A DNA stretch of 64,000 nt from Paenibacillus cymbidii (GTDB lineage Bacteria > Bacillota > Bacilli > Paenibacillales > NBRC-103111), in assembly GCF_004764705.1 (NCBI RefSeq), contig NZ_SHLX01000005.1:274385-338384 (forward strand), in the 5' to 3' direction. The position numbers were made by a program, and so were the translations under genes. Shown here in pieces: positions 24,645-32,736 of the stretch. The notes below the pieces were generated by a model. The model made no database searches. It had not been told where the DNA came from and saw only the letters and a list, made by a program, of their open reading frames with translations. Position 1 is the stretch's first letter. Each line of letters opens with the position of its first letter.

Positions 24645-26078
24645 TCAAGCATCGAGCAGCGGCAGTCCAAAATAAGATTGGCTCTCGTTCCACTTGTCCC
24701 GCAAGCCGGCCGCCACGATAAAGCCAACGGGCGGAAGCAATCGATCGTGACGATCGATGTAATCGTTTACCAAAGTCAGTAACTGCTGCCGCATATGCGC
24801 CTTCTCAGGTTTGTCAATCAGGTTGTCCAGTTGAAACGGATCGCGGATATTATCAAACAGCAGATAACCATCATCGTCGATATGGCGCGCGAATGTATAC
24901 GCTTTCGTTCTGACGCCTCTCCATGGCCGAATTCCCTGCTGTTCGGCGATATGACAGCTCATATGTTCAAATATGTAGCACGCCTCCAAACCGTTTGCCG
25001 CCTTATCGACAAACAGCCGATGCAAATCGCGGCCGTCCACATCCGTGGGGAAACGCAGGCCTGCCAAGCCCAGGAGGCTTGCCGGCAAATCGACCAGCCC
25101 GATCAACTCATCCGAATGCCTCACGACCGTCTTGTCTTTCCAATACACGAGCAGCGGAACCTTGATCGATTCGTCGTACGGAAGCTGCTTATCGAAAAAT
25201 CCGTGACTGCCGACCATATCGCCGTGATCGCTCGTGTAAACGACAATCGTATTGTCAAGCTGACCCGTCGCTTCGAGCGTCTGGATCAATCGGCCGAATT
25301 GTTCGTCAAGAGCCGTAATATGGCCATAATAAGCACCGTACGTTTGACGTATCTCTTCTTTGGTCAGCATCTCCTCTTGGGGAAGATGGGGCATCGCAAA
25401 CGTCGTATTGCGGGTTTCTTCGACATTCTCCCTCAATCGCAAGCTTTTTTCCGAATAGCGGTCCAGGTTGGATGCAGGCTGCTCGAAGTATGGGAAATGA
25501 GGCGTTCCCCAGGATAGTGTCAAAAACCAGGGTTGATCGCGGTTGCGCTGAATGAAATCGATGGATAAGTCGGTTTGAAGCTCCGGTTCGTAGCCTTCAT
25601 GCCAGAATCGTTCGTTATCCTCATTCTCATAATAAAATTTCAAATAGCTGTGCGCGCAGTTGCATACTTTCCATTCCTTAAAGCCGAGTCTGTTGTCTCC
25701 CGCCGGGATAGGCGTTTCCCGCGGCACGCCGGCCAGATGCCATTTGCCAATATAGCCGGTCCGATAACCATGATCGGCAAAAACATGCGCGGTACTGGTG
25801 ACATCGGTCTTTATTGGCAAATCGTTGGTTACGGCGCCATGGCGGAGTGGATACACCCCTGTAAGCAACGTTCCCCTCGACGGTACGCATAGTGGCGAAT
25901 TCGAGATACAGTTAGTAAATACGGCAGCCTTTTCCGCGAAAGCGTCGAAATGAGGCGTAACAACGTCTTTGTTTCCATAACAACCGAGGTCGCACCATCT
26001 GTGCTGATCGGAAAAAATAAACAACACATTCGGCCTGACCGATGACTCTGTTCGATCCACGACGGTCTCATCTCCCAA
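24645..26078 (-). CDS. Sulfatase (S1 family)
   Basis: Arylsulfatase-type enzyme of 477 residues. LFIFSDQHR supplies the first metal ligands, Cys64 in LCVPSRGTLLTG is the CxPSR cysteine converted to formylglycine, and GKWHLAG, YTSDHGDMVGSHG and a TPHFPY segment fill the rest of the site. The SDQHRW and SDHGDM pattern is like the choline-sulfatase/heparan-sulfatase side of the family. No signal peptide is seen. The best start in frame is TTG at 26078 but the ribosome site is weak, so the exact start is uncertain; a GTG six codons in is possible. It heads the set with the beta-helix protein and the SGNH hydrolase. Confidence 0.9.
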   Translation of the reverse strand: MGDETVVDRTESSVRPNVLFIFSDQHRWCDLGCYGNKDVVTPHFDAFAEKAAVFTNCISNSPLCVPSRGTLLTGVYPLRHGAVTNDLPIKTDVTSTAHVFADHGYRTGYIGKWHLAGVPRETPIPAGDNRLGFKEWKVCNCAHSYLKFYYENEDNERFWHEGYEPELQTDLSIDFIQRNRDQPWFLTLSWGTPHFPYFEQPASNLDRYSEKSLRLRENVEETRNTTFAMPHLPQEEMLTKEEIRQTYGAYYGHITALDEQFGRLIQTLEATGQLDNTIVVYTSDHGDMVGSHGFFDKQLPYDESIKVPLLVYWKDKTVVRHSDELIGLVDLPASLLGLAGLRFPTDVDGRDLHRLFVDKAANGLEACYIFEHMSCHIAEQQGIRPWRGVRTKAYTFARHIDDDGYLLFDNIRDPFQLDNLIDKPEKAHMRQQLLTLVNDYIDRHDRLLPPVGFIVAAGLRDKWNESQSYFGLPLLDA

Positions 26079-26232
26079 CCATTGGCTATTCTTTCAATCA
26101 TTCTTGCGATTTGATCTTCTTCGAGCATTATAAAGTGTAATATTCACTTCGAAAGCTTTCTTTTTAACACTTGCAGTCGATGTAATAATACATATAGATC
26201 GATCTTATAACATGAAATAAAAGCGTGTATAT

Positions 26233-26258
26233 AGACTTTAATGTTTATATTAAAGTCT
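26233..26258. promoter_or_regulatory. Palindromic candidate operator upstream of the second sulfatase gene
   Basis: A perfect ten-base inverted repeat, AGACTTTAAT and ATTAAAGTCT, separated by six bases. It is about 155 bases upstream of the sulfatase start and contains the AAGTCTTTT core found as a tandem repeat at the GntR-type promoter, so it may be the same regulator's site. Confidence 0.5.
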
Positions 26259-26342
26259 TTTATTTAAAATTAAGTCCAATAATTATCGTTTAAATGGAGT
26301 TGAGCATGCCAAATTGACTCGGGGAACCTGAACCAGTTAAAT

Positions 26343-26382
26343 AGAACCGAACGAGCGTTATGTCGAACGCTGGTCCGGTTCT
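26343..26382 (-). terminator. Hairpin at the end of the HxlR-type gene
   Basis: AGAACCG and CGGTTCT form the outer stem and AGCGTT and AACGCT the inner stem, with a small internal loop. It overlaps the last codons of the HxlR-type gene and could end its transcript; the T-run is better on the plus strand, so direction is uncertain. Confidence 0.4.
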
Positions 26383-26729
26383 TTTTGTTCTTTTTTCGCT
26401 TCTCCGAGCTTCTTTCGTTCGATATGAGCCGCTCCCCATTGGTGTAAAGCTTCCAAAATCGGGGTCAAGCTCTTGCCGTATTCCGTAATGGAGTATTCCA
26501 CTTTCGGCGGAATTTGCGGATAAATAACGCGTGTAACGATCTCTTCCTCCTCTAATTCCCGCAGATGGAGGGTAAGCATCCTTTGCGTGATATCGGGTAG
26601 CATTCTTCTTAATTCATTGAACCGCAAAGGTTTGCCTTGAAGCAAATAGTGGATGATAATCGGTTTCCATTTACCGACGATCGAATCCATCGCCACTACG
26701 AATTGACACTGGTCTGGATTCTTTTTCAT
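26358..26729 (-). CDS. HxlR-family transcriptional regulator
   Basis: A 123-residue winged-helix regulator. The N-terminal NPDQCQFVVAMDSIVGKWKPIIIHYLL with a single Cys, then RFNELRRMLPDITQRMLTLHLRELEEEEIV, is the typical HxlR pattern; the early Cys senses electrophiles or oxidants in characterised members (HypR, YodB). It is divergent from azoR with a palindrome in between, the same arrangement as YodB/AzoR-type control in Bacillus. It therefore probably represses azoR and itself until quinones or diamide-like compounds appear. Confidence 0.92.
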   Translation of the reverse strand: MKKNPDQCQFVVAMDSIVGKWKPIIIHYLLQGKPLRFNELRRMLPDITQRMLTLHLRELEEEEIVTRVIYPQIPPKVEYSITEYGKSLTPILEALHQWGAAHIERKKLGEAKKEQKEPDQRST

Positions 26730-26780
26730 TTTACCCGCCCCCTTACAGTACCTTTTTTAATACTATACCACATTATTGTG

Positions 26781-26814
26781 CCTACTTAACATAAGTAAGT
26801 AGGTAATTTATAAT
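26781..26814 (+). promoter_or_regulatory. azoR promoter with HxlR-type operator
   Basis: TTAACA (26786-26791) and TATAAT (26809-26814) are 17 bases apart. An eight-base inverted repeat, CCTACTTA (26781-26788) and TAAGTAGG (26796-26803), covers the -35 box, where a bound regulator would block RNA polymerase. Confidence 0.65.
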
Positions 26815-26863
26815 CACCATAGAAAGCGTATTGATTCCGATTACAGAAAGGAAGTTTTGATTA

Positions 26864-27502
26864 ATGGCGACTGTACTTTATATCACCGCGCATCCCCTTG
26901 ATCCTCATGCATCCTTCAGCCTAGCGGTAGGCCAACAATTTATTGAGGCGTACCGCGAGGCCAATCCGGCGGACGAAATTGTTCATTTGGATCTTTACAA
27001 GGAAAATATTCCGCCATTCGATGCCGATGTTTTGCGCGGGTGGGGAACACTTCGGGCGGGTTTGTCTTTCGATCAATTGTCCGATGCCGAACAATTAAAA
27101 GTAGATCGTCTTGGAGCGATCGTTGACCAATTCGTAGCTGCCGATAAGTACGTATATGTGTCCCCGATGTGGAATTTCTCGATCCCGCCCGTTTTGAAGG
27201 CATACACGGATGCGACTTCCATACCGGGGAAGACATTCAAATATACCCAGAATGGTCCGATCGGCTTGTTGCCGGACAAGAAAGCCATCCATATTCAAGC
27301 TAGTGGTTCCGTTTATTCGGAAGGTCCTTTAGCTCCGCTAGAGATGGGATACAGCTATCTGAAGAAGATATTACAGTTCTATGGAATCCAATCCATCGAG
27401 GTGATATTCGTGGAAGGAACGTCATTATTATCCGCTGAGGAGGCTCCGGCATTTAAAGAAAAAGCAATCGCACGCGCCAAGGAAGCTGCCAAACGTTTCT
27501 AA
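26864..27502 (+). CDS. azoR: FMN-dependent NADH:quinone/azo reductase
   Basis: Cytosolic flavoenzyme of 212 residues that reduces quinones and azo bonds with two electrons. The flavodoxin-like fold begins with VLYITAHPLDPHASFSLAVG, and the FMN-binding loops are visible in PMWNFSIPPVLKAYTD and HIQASGSVYSEGP. Length and motifs match AzoR1/2 (AcpD) of Bacillus. AAAGGAAG precedes the ATG. It is divergent from the HxlR regulator, which fits induction by quinone stress. Confidence 0.94.
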   Translation: MATVLYITAHPLDPHASFSLAVGQQFIEAYREANPADEIVHLDLYKENIPPFDADVLRGWGTLRAGLSFDQLSDAEQLKVDRLGAIVDQFVAADKYVYVSPMWNFSIPPVLKAYTDATSIPGKTFKYTQNGPIGLLPDKKAIHIQASGSVYSEGPLAPLEMGYSYLKKILQFYGIQSIEVIFVEGTSLLSAEEAPAFKEKAIARAKEAAKRF

Positions 27503-27574
27503 TAGAAGCTCATCTCCCGCCAAGCGGATTAAGTAAGTATTTTAAGATGAAGAGCTCTTATTTTGCACAAAACA

Positions 27575-27598
27575 CAGGCTGCTTCAGCAAGCAGCCTG
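27575..27598. terminator. Hairpin downstream of azoR
   Basis: A perfect ten-base stem CAGGCTGCTT and AAGCAGCCTG with a four-base loop lies between the converging azoR and NmrA-like genes. It has no long T-run, but its position and strength suit a bidirectional terminator. A near-identical stem closes the operon at 40629-40652. Confidence 0.55.
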
Positions 27599-27686
27599 CA
27601 TATCGTTTTCATTATGATATTTTTTTCGAGCATCCGTTTGCAATCCGGGACAACCCTCACTGCACTGCCGCTGCCACGACTGCTGC

Positions 27687-28602
27687 CTACAGAATGTCAA
27701 ACCGGTCTCGATTCTCTTCCACCCATTCCGCAAACGACTTCATCGAAACGCCATATTGCCAGGTATCCTGCATATCGAACCCGAATCCGGGGAATTCCTC
27801 CAACCACTCCATGAAATAAGTCGTGCCTTCCAGCATACCGCGTTTCCGGGTTTCCTCGCTGCCGACGGTTTCGAAAATCACTTTTTTGTCAAGCACCCGA
27901 CTGAGCGTCTCGGCAATCTCCGTCATGGACAGTTCGTCGCTTGCGACATTGATATCCTTGGCGTGAAACTTCTGCGGATCCTCGAAAGCTGCGCGGGCGA
28001 ATCGGGCCGTATCCTCCCCCGAATTCAGCTTTAACGGCGTGTCTCCTTGCATCGTGCCGAACAAAACGCCATTGTTCAATTCCGGGGCCATGACAACCGA
28101 ATTAGGCGCCACGAAATTTTCCATGAACCAGCATGGGTGCAAAACCGTCCAATACCGGAAGCCTCCGTTTCGGACAAGCTCTTCGATGTCGTATTTATTG
28201 TCCCAGGTCTGGGTCATATACGGATATTTATCCCAACGCGGAAAAAAATTGCTGCCGGCGACCGAGGTATGCACCACTTGTTCGATTCCGGCGTCCCTGG
28301 CGGCTTGCACCATATTGGCGGCGTTCCGAGGCTCGATCGTCAGGTCGTACGGATCGGCGTACTGCACTGAAAAAATCGCCGCCACACGACGCATCGCTGG
28401 TCCGAGTGATGCCGGATCGGCCAAATCTCCCCGGATCACTTCCGCACCTTGGGCGGCCATCGCTTGAGCGGGCGCCGACTCCGGGTTCCGGGTCAGGATA
28501 CGCACGCGATGACCGTGCCGCAACAACTCGCGGGCTACGTTGCCGCCTTTGCGTACCTGTACCGCCGATCACCAATATCGTTCTCGTTTCCTTCTGCTCC
28601 AT
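27687..28602 (-). pseudogene. NmrA-like NAD(P)-binding protein with a +1 frameshift
   Basis: The gene begins at ATG 28602 behind GGAG and reads TILVIGGTGTQ, the start of the Rossmann loop. It then shifts frame at the AAA run 28550-28548; with one A less it would continue GGNVARELLRHGHRV as in NmrA/TMR-type proteins. The rest (27687-28526) is intact: RILTRNPES, GAEVIRGDLADPASL, VVHTSVAG and the C-terminal substrate region. The second frame has no good start of its own, so the protein is likely inactive unless the shift is a sequencing error. It is divergent from nothing and shares an operator motif with the TetR gene upstream. Confidence 0.8.
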
Positions 28603-28640
28603 ATCTGATCACTCCAATCGCATCGAATAATCGAATTATA

Positions 28641-28675
28641 TTACCGCGGTAAAGTTAAGTCAATACCACAGTAAT
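28641..28675. promoter_or_regulatory. Candidate TetR operators upstream of the NmrA-like gene
   Basis: TTACCGCGGTAA (28641-28652) is a perfect palindrome, and ATACCACAGTAAT (28663-28675) is a weaker copy. The same TTACCG..GTAA pattern precedes the TetR gene at 29375-29390, so both are probably bound by that regulator. Confidence 0.6.
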
Positions 28676-28700
28676 GTTTTGTTGCACAAAGGAATCAAAC

Positions 28701-28731
28701 AAAAAAACGCCCCCTCAATTGAGCGGAGCGT
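28701..28731 (-). terminator. Rho-independent terminator of the TetR-type gene
   Basis: On the minus strand a stem of about 12 pairs (ACGCTCC with GGGGGCGT and CTCAA with TTGAG, one bulged G) is followed by seven T residues, starting nine bases after the TetR stop. Confidence 0.7.
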
Positions 28732-28739
28732 CAAACCTG

Positions 28740-29318
28740 CTACTTCTCTCTTTTCACGATCAACAAAATTTCAAATCGCTTCCTTGTTTCCCCCAGAATA
28801 TCGTAGCTGCCGCCTGTCATGGCCCAATTCAGAATAACCCCATTGGCCAAATTGCACATCGTGTCAAGCAGGTCCTCAGCGCTCGCCGGATTGTGGATTT
28901 GGCCCGCGTCTTTGGCCCGTTGAAGCAGCGTAGGAATAATGCTTCCGAGCAGCGCGGACTTGCTCTTGTCGAGAGGAAGGATTTGATTGCGCAGGTGAAC
29001 CCGGTAGTTTTCCTTTGTCATCTCCACTCCCGATCGAACGATGTGCTTCACGAATATTTCCATCGCTTTCATGACCTGCTCGGCAAAATCGGTTACGGCA
29101 AGAAGGTTCAACAAATCGTCATTGGATACGAGATTGTCAAACGAGAAAAATTCGGAAATCAACTCGTCCTTGGATTTGAAATGGTAGTAAAACGCGGTTT
29201 TGGTCACATTGATTTCTTGACAAATCTGATTGATCGTCACGTTGTCGAAACCATATTGATTAAACAATTTTATGCCTGCAGCTAAAATAGCGTCTTTCGT
29301 TGCACCTCTGGCACTCAT
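28740..29318 (-). CDS. TetR-family transcriptional regulator
   Basis: A 192-residue repressor. The N-terminal helix-turn-helix reads TKDAILAAGIKLFNQYGFDNVTI followed by ICQEINVTKTAFYYHFKSKDEL, typical of TetR; the rest is the variable ligand-binding helical domain. ATG at 29318 is preferred over one at 29354 since the usual TetR length starts there. A palindrome of the same kind lies in its own promoter and in that of the NmrA-like gene, so it likely controls itself and that gene. Confidence 0.9.
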   Translation of the reverse strand: MSARGATKDAILAAGIKLFNQYGFDNVTINQICQEINVTKTAFYYHFKSKDELISEFFSFDNLVSNDDLLNLLAVTDFAEQVMKAMEIFVKHIVRSGVEMTKENYRVHLRNQILPLDKSKSALLGSIIPTLLQRAKDAGQIHNPASAEDLLDTMCNLANGVILNWAMTGGSYDILGETRKRFEILLIVKREK

Positions 29319-29374
29319 ATTCGCTTCCAACCCCTTTGCCCCATTATAAAACATTTATCAGGGAAAATGAATTA

Positions 29375-29390
29375 CATTACCGAAGTAATG
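29375..29390. promoter_or_regulatory. Candidate TetR operator in the TetR promoter region
   Basis: CATTACCGAAGTAATG has six-base arms CATTAC and GTAATG and matches the palindrome at 28641-28652. It lies about 57 bases upstream of the TetR start and 20 bases from the promoter of the divergent amino-acid importer operon, so it could affect both. Confidence 0.55.
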
Positions 29391-29408
29391 AAATTTATTA
29401 TAACAGTA

Positions 29409-29437
29409 TTGACAATGTTTTAACTTGGTAATATTAT
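29409..29437 (+). promoter_or_regulatory. Sigma-A promoter of the amino-acid importer/LanC-like operon
   Basis: TTGACA (29409-29414) and TATTAT (29432-29437) are 17 bases apart. ACTTGGTA within the spacer (29423-29430) has an inverted partner TACCAAGT at 29496-29503, a possible operator pair for an unknown regulator. Confidence 0.6.
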
Positions 29438-29551
29438 GTTTCCTAGAATCGCAATTCGTTATGAGCTCATAAAGAAGGATGTCGGCGAATTCTAATACCA
29501 AGTAAGTTGATTTGAAATCTAAGTTATACAATCATGAGGAGGAATCGAACA

Positions 29552-30388
29552 ATGAAAAAAGGATGGGGGATTGCTCTCCCGCTGGTGTTGGCGCTATCCG
29601 TCGCCGCATGTGGCAATAGCAAGAGCACAGAAGGCACGGCGGCCAAACCCAAGACAATTACCGTCGGTCTGGTTAACGGCATTCCGAAAATCAGCGTATT
29701 GGACGAAAAAGGAAAATGGCAGGGCTACGATTATGAAACGCTTGTCAAAATTGATGAGCAGCTGCCGCAATATGAATTCAAATACGAACCGATCACCGAT
29801 TTCCAGGCCGCTTTCGTCGGGCTCGACACCAAGAAGTTCGATATTCTTTCGGTACACGCCAGCTGGACGGATGAACGGGCGGCCAAATACCTGTACAGTG
29901 AAGCGAGCTATTATGAAAATACCGGCTATACATTAAAGGTCAAGAAGGGCTCCCCTATTGTCGTTAAAAGCGAAACCGACTTGGGCGGTTTGAAAATCGC
30001 GCTAGCGCCCGGCGTTTCCGTAGCCAGCTACGTAGAAAAGTACAACGCGGCTCATCCCGACAAGAAGATCCTAACCGTTTGGGACACCGGTACGGTCGAG
30101 CAGCAGCTGGCCAATCTGAAAAGCGGCGCGATCGACGCGCTGTTCGGCGAAGCGCTGAACGATAAAGCACTGCTGGAAGCCTACGGCAAGGATGCGTTCG
30201 ATATCGCCGGCAGCAATCTGTTCTACGACCCCGGCAAAAAAAACGGCACGTATCTTCTGTACAACTACGGCAGCGAATCGCTGCGGAACGAGATTGACGC
30301 CGCCCTGGGCAAGCTGTTGAAAGACGGCACGCTCGGCAATCTTTCCAGAGCGCTACTCGGCATCGACGTCACCGTAAAACCCCAATAA
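29552..30388 (+). CDS. Polar amino-acid ABC transporter, substrate-binding lipoprotein
   Basis: Extracytoplasmic family-3 binding protein of 278 residues. The signal peptide ends in a lipobox LSVAAC, then the mature part begins TITVGLVNGIPKISVLDEKGKWQGYDYETLVKI, the typical start of the fold. KSETDLGGLKIALAPGVSVASYVEK and GAIDALFGEAL are the usual second-lobe elements. ATG at 29552 has AGGAGG nine bases upstream. It is the first gene of a six-gene operon with two permeases, an ATPase, a LanC-like protein and an amidohydrolase. The ligand is probably an amino acid or small modified peptide; cystine-type importers are the nearest resemblance by layout. Confidence 0.9.
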   Translation: MKKGWGIALPLVLALSVAACGNSKSTEGTAAKPKTITVGLVNGIPKISVLDEKGKWQGYDYETLVKIDEQLPQYEFKYEPITDFQAAFVGLDTKKFDILSVHASWTDERAAKYLYSEASYYENTGYTLKVKKGSPIVVKSETDLGGLKIALAPGVSVASYVEKYNAAHPDKKILTVWDTGTVEQQLANLKSGAIDALFGEALNDKALLEAYGKDAFDIAGSNLFYDPGKKNGTYLLYNYGSESLRNEIDAALGKLLKDGTLGNLSRALLGIDVTVKPQ

Positions 30389-30464
30389 GCGGCATACGGT
30401 CCGCTCGTTCGTGCTGAACGGGAATCGGCTTCTCGGCGCGAGCGGGCGTGAAGGAAAGGTGATT

Positions 30465-31178
30465 ATGGATAACGATTTCTTCTCGTTCGAACGGATGGCG
30501 GAGTATTTCCCGAAAATACTTTCCAAATTCCCGGTTTCGCTCTATGTGGTCGTTGTCTCGACCGTATTGGCGCTTGTCCTCGGGACCATTGTGGCGGTAA
30601 TCCGCATCCGAAAGATTCCGGTACTCCATCAATTGGCAGCCGTTTATATTTCATTTACAAGAGGTACGCCTCTACTCATTCAGTTGTTCCTGGTGTATTA
30701 CGGTTTGCCTCTGCTCTTGCAAGCGGCATTCGGCAGCAACGTCGCATCCGGCTGGAACAAATTGATATTTGTGTTTCTGGCATACGGGTTGAATGAAGCC
30801 GGGTTTCTGGCGGAACACATCCGTGCCGCCATCCTGTCCGTTCCGCGCGGCCAAGTCGAAGCGGGGCATATGGTGGGGCTTACCGATGCGCAAACGTTTC
30901 GCAGAATCGTGCTGCCGCAGGCGTTCCGGGTGCTATTGCCGGGACTTGGCGCCATGGTCGTGGGGATGCTTCCGGCAACCGCACTCGCTTATATGCTAGG
31001 CGTCGTCGATATGATGGGGATGATTACCATCCTCAGCAACAGCTCGTATCATTCGCTGGAAGGTTATGCGGACGCCGCCCTTATTTTTGTCGCATCCAGT
31101 ATCGTGCTTGAGAAAATCTGTTCGATCCTGCTGAAAAAATTGGATTACGGCAGAAAACCGGCGGATGGATCGCTATGA
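30465..31178 (+). CDS. Amino-acid ABC transporter permease (first)
   Basis: His/Glu/Gln-type permease of about 237 residues with five membrane segments. SFTRGTPLLIQLFLVYYGLPLLL is the hallmark of the family, and AEHIRAAILSVPRGQVEAGHMVGLTDAQTFRRIVLPQA is the ATPase-coupling EAA region. ATG at 30465 follows AAAGGTG closely and is preferred over one at 30411. Its stop overlaps the next permease start in an ATGA. Confidence 0.92.
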   Translation: MDNDFFSFERMAEYFPKILSKFPVSLYVVVVSTVLALVLGTIVAVIRIRKIPVLHQLAAVYISFTRGTPLLIQLFLVYYGLPLLLQAAFGSNVASGWNKLIFVFLAYGLNEAGFLAEHIRAAILSVPRGQVEAGHMVGLTDAQTFRRIVLPQAFRVLLPGLGAMVVGMLPATALAYMLGVVDMMGMITILSNSSYHSLEGYADAALIFVASSIVLEKICSILLKKLDYGRKPADGSL

Positions 31179-31882
31179 ACATCAAGCCGGAATATATCGT
31201 CGCCGCTTTCAAGAACGCCTTATCCTATATCCACATTACACTGCTGCTTACGCTGGCGGTCGTCCTCGTCGGATTGTTGTTCGGCGTCATGGTCGCGGCC
31301 CTTCGGACTTACCGGATTCCGGCGCTTTCCCATGCTGCCGACGCGTTCATCATCGCGTTCAAAGCGATTCCGATCAATTTGATTTTAGTCGTTTCCAGCA
31401 TTCTTTTCGTAACGCATTTCGATCGAATCGTCGGATTGCTGCATTTGACCGTTACGATACGGGATGTCAACCGCGTCTATGTCGGTCTATTCGCGCTTTC
31501 CTTGCCTGTGATCGCCCACATGAGCGAGTATATACGCGGTTCGCTTCTGTCGGTGGACAAAGGCCAGTACGAAGCCGGCTATATGGTAGGAATGACTTTT
31601 TTCCAGACGTTCAGGCGCATCGTATTTCCGCAAATGATGGTGGTGTTCGTGCCTTCTCTTACGGGAATCGTTATTGCGCTGATGAAGTCGACGTCCCTCG
31701 TGATCCTGATCGGAGTCGTCGATGTGCTGAACGGCGCTTTGAAATACGCCAACTTGTATTTCAGCTACTTCGAAGCGTATTTGGCCGCCGCGCTGGTTTA
31801 TTGGGGACTTAGTCTGATCATTGAATGGTTGGGCAAAGCATTGGAGAAGAGTATCGGAAAATACAGGGGTGACGCCTCATGA
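31175..31882 (+). CDS. Amino-acid ABC transporter permease (second)
   Basis: A 235-residue permease of the same family as its neighbour, with IAFKAIPINLILVVSSILF replacing the usual RGTPLLVQL motif and SEYIRGSLLSVDKGQYEAGYMVGMTFFQTFRRIVFPQ as coupling loop. Two different permease genes suggest a heterodimer, as in TcyL/TcyM cystine importers. It overlaps both neighbours by four bases. Confidence 0.92.
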   Translation: MNIKPEYIVAAFKNALSYIHITLLLTLAVVLVGLLFGVMVAALRTYRIPALSHAADAFIIAFKAIPINLILVVSSILFVTHFDRIVGLLHLTVTIRDVNRVYVGLFALSLPVIAHMSEYIRGSLLSVDKGQYEAGYMVGMTFFQTFRRIVFPQMMVVFVPSLTGIVIALMKSTSLVILIGVVDVLNGALKYANLYFSYFEAYLAAALVYWGLSLIIEWLGKALEKSIGKYRGDAS

Positions 31883-32631
31883 TCGAAGTCAAAAACGTTC
31901 GTAAATCGTTTGGAAAAACAGCCGTTCTGAAAGGCGTGAACATACGGGTCGATGAAGGCGAAGTCGTCGTCATTCTGGGTGCGAGCGGCTCCGGCAAAAC
32001 GACTCTCTTGAGATGCATCGGCTTCTTGGACAAAGCCGACCAAGGCACGCTCACCATCGGAGACAAGACGGTCGGGCTGAACAAAGCGAAAAAACGGGAT
32101 ATTTTCGCGTTTCGCAAAAAAACGGCGTTCGTATTCCAGAATCATAATCTATTCCACAACAAGACCGCGCTTGAGAACGTGACCGAAGGCTTGATCGTCG
32201 GGAGAAAACTACCGAAAGCGGAAGCCGTTGCAATCGCCAGAAACGCGCTAGCCAAAGTAGGGCTAGCGGATCGGCACGATTATTATCCGTCGCAGCTTTC
32301 CGGCGGACAGCAGCAGCGCGTCGGCATTGCGAGAGCGGTTGCGCTCGGCCCGGAAGTGATCCTGTTCGACGAACCGACGTCGGCGCTGGACCCGGAATTG
32401 ATCGGCGAAACGCTGGCGCTGATCAAAAAAATCGCCGTGGACGGCATCACGATGATGATCGTCACGCATGAAATATCGTTTGCTCACGACGTGGCCAGCA
32501 AGGTCATTTTTATGGATGGCGGCGCCATCGTGGAGGAAGGCGCCCCCGGCGATGTGTTGGTCAAGCCGAAGGAAGAACGCACCCGGCAGTTCCTGAAACG
32601 AATTTTGGAGCCTGTCGAATTTCACATATAA
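31879..32631 (+). CDS. Amino-acid ABC transporter ATPase
   Basis: Cytosolic ATPase of 250 residues that powers the importer. Walker A is GASGSGKTT, the Q-loop region is FVFQNHNLF, the signature is LSGGQQQR, Walker B is VILFDEPTSALD and the switch His lies in VTHEISFAHDV. Length and motifs match GlnQ/TcyN-type ATPases. It is translationally coupled to the second permease and followed after about 100 bases by the LanC-like gene. Confidence 0.95.
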   Translation: MIEVKNVRKSFGKTAVLKGVNIRVDEGEVVVILGASGSGKTTLLRCIGFLDKADQGTLTIGDKTVGLNKAKKRDIFAFRKKTAFVFQNHNLFHNKTALENVTEGLIVGRKLPKAEAVAIARNALAKVGLADRHDYYPSQLSGGQQQRVGIARAVALGPEVILFDEPTSALDPELIGETLALIKKIAVDGITMMIVTHEISFAHDVASKVIFMDGGAIVEEGAPGDVLVKPKEERTRQFLKRILEPVEFHI

Positions 32632-32736
32632 TGCGAGTTCAAAATGACACTTTTCAGCACCGAGACTGGTCGTTCGCCTGACGGCGAACTGCTCGCCAGC
32701 CGACTTTTTGAACTACCTCATATAGGGAGCTGCTCA

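Noticed and set aside
32644..32736. Upstream ATG giving a 31-residue N-terminal extension of the LanC-like protein
   Set aside because: No ribosome site precedes it and the extension is not LanC-like; AGGGAG before the ATG at 32737 fits better.
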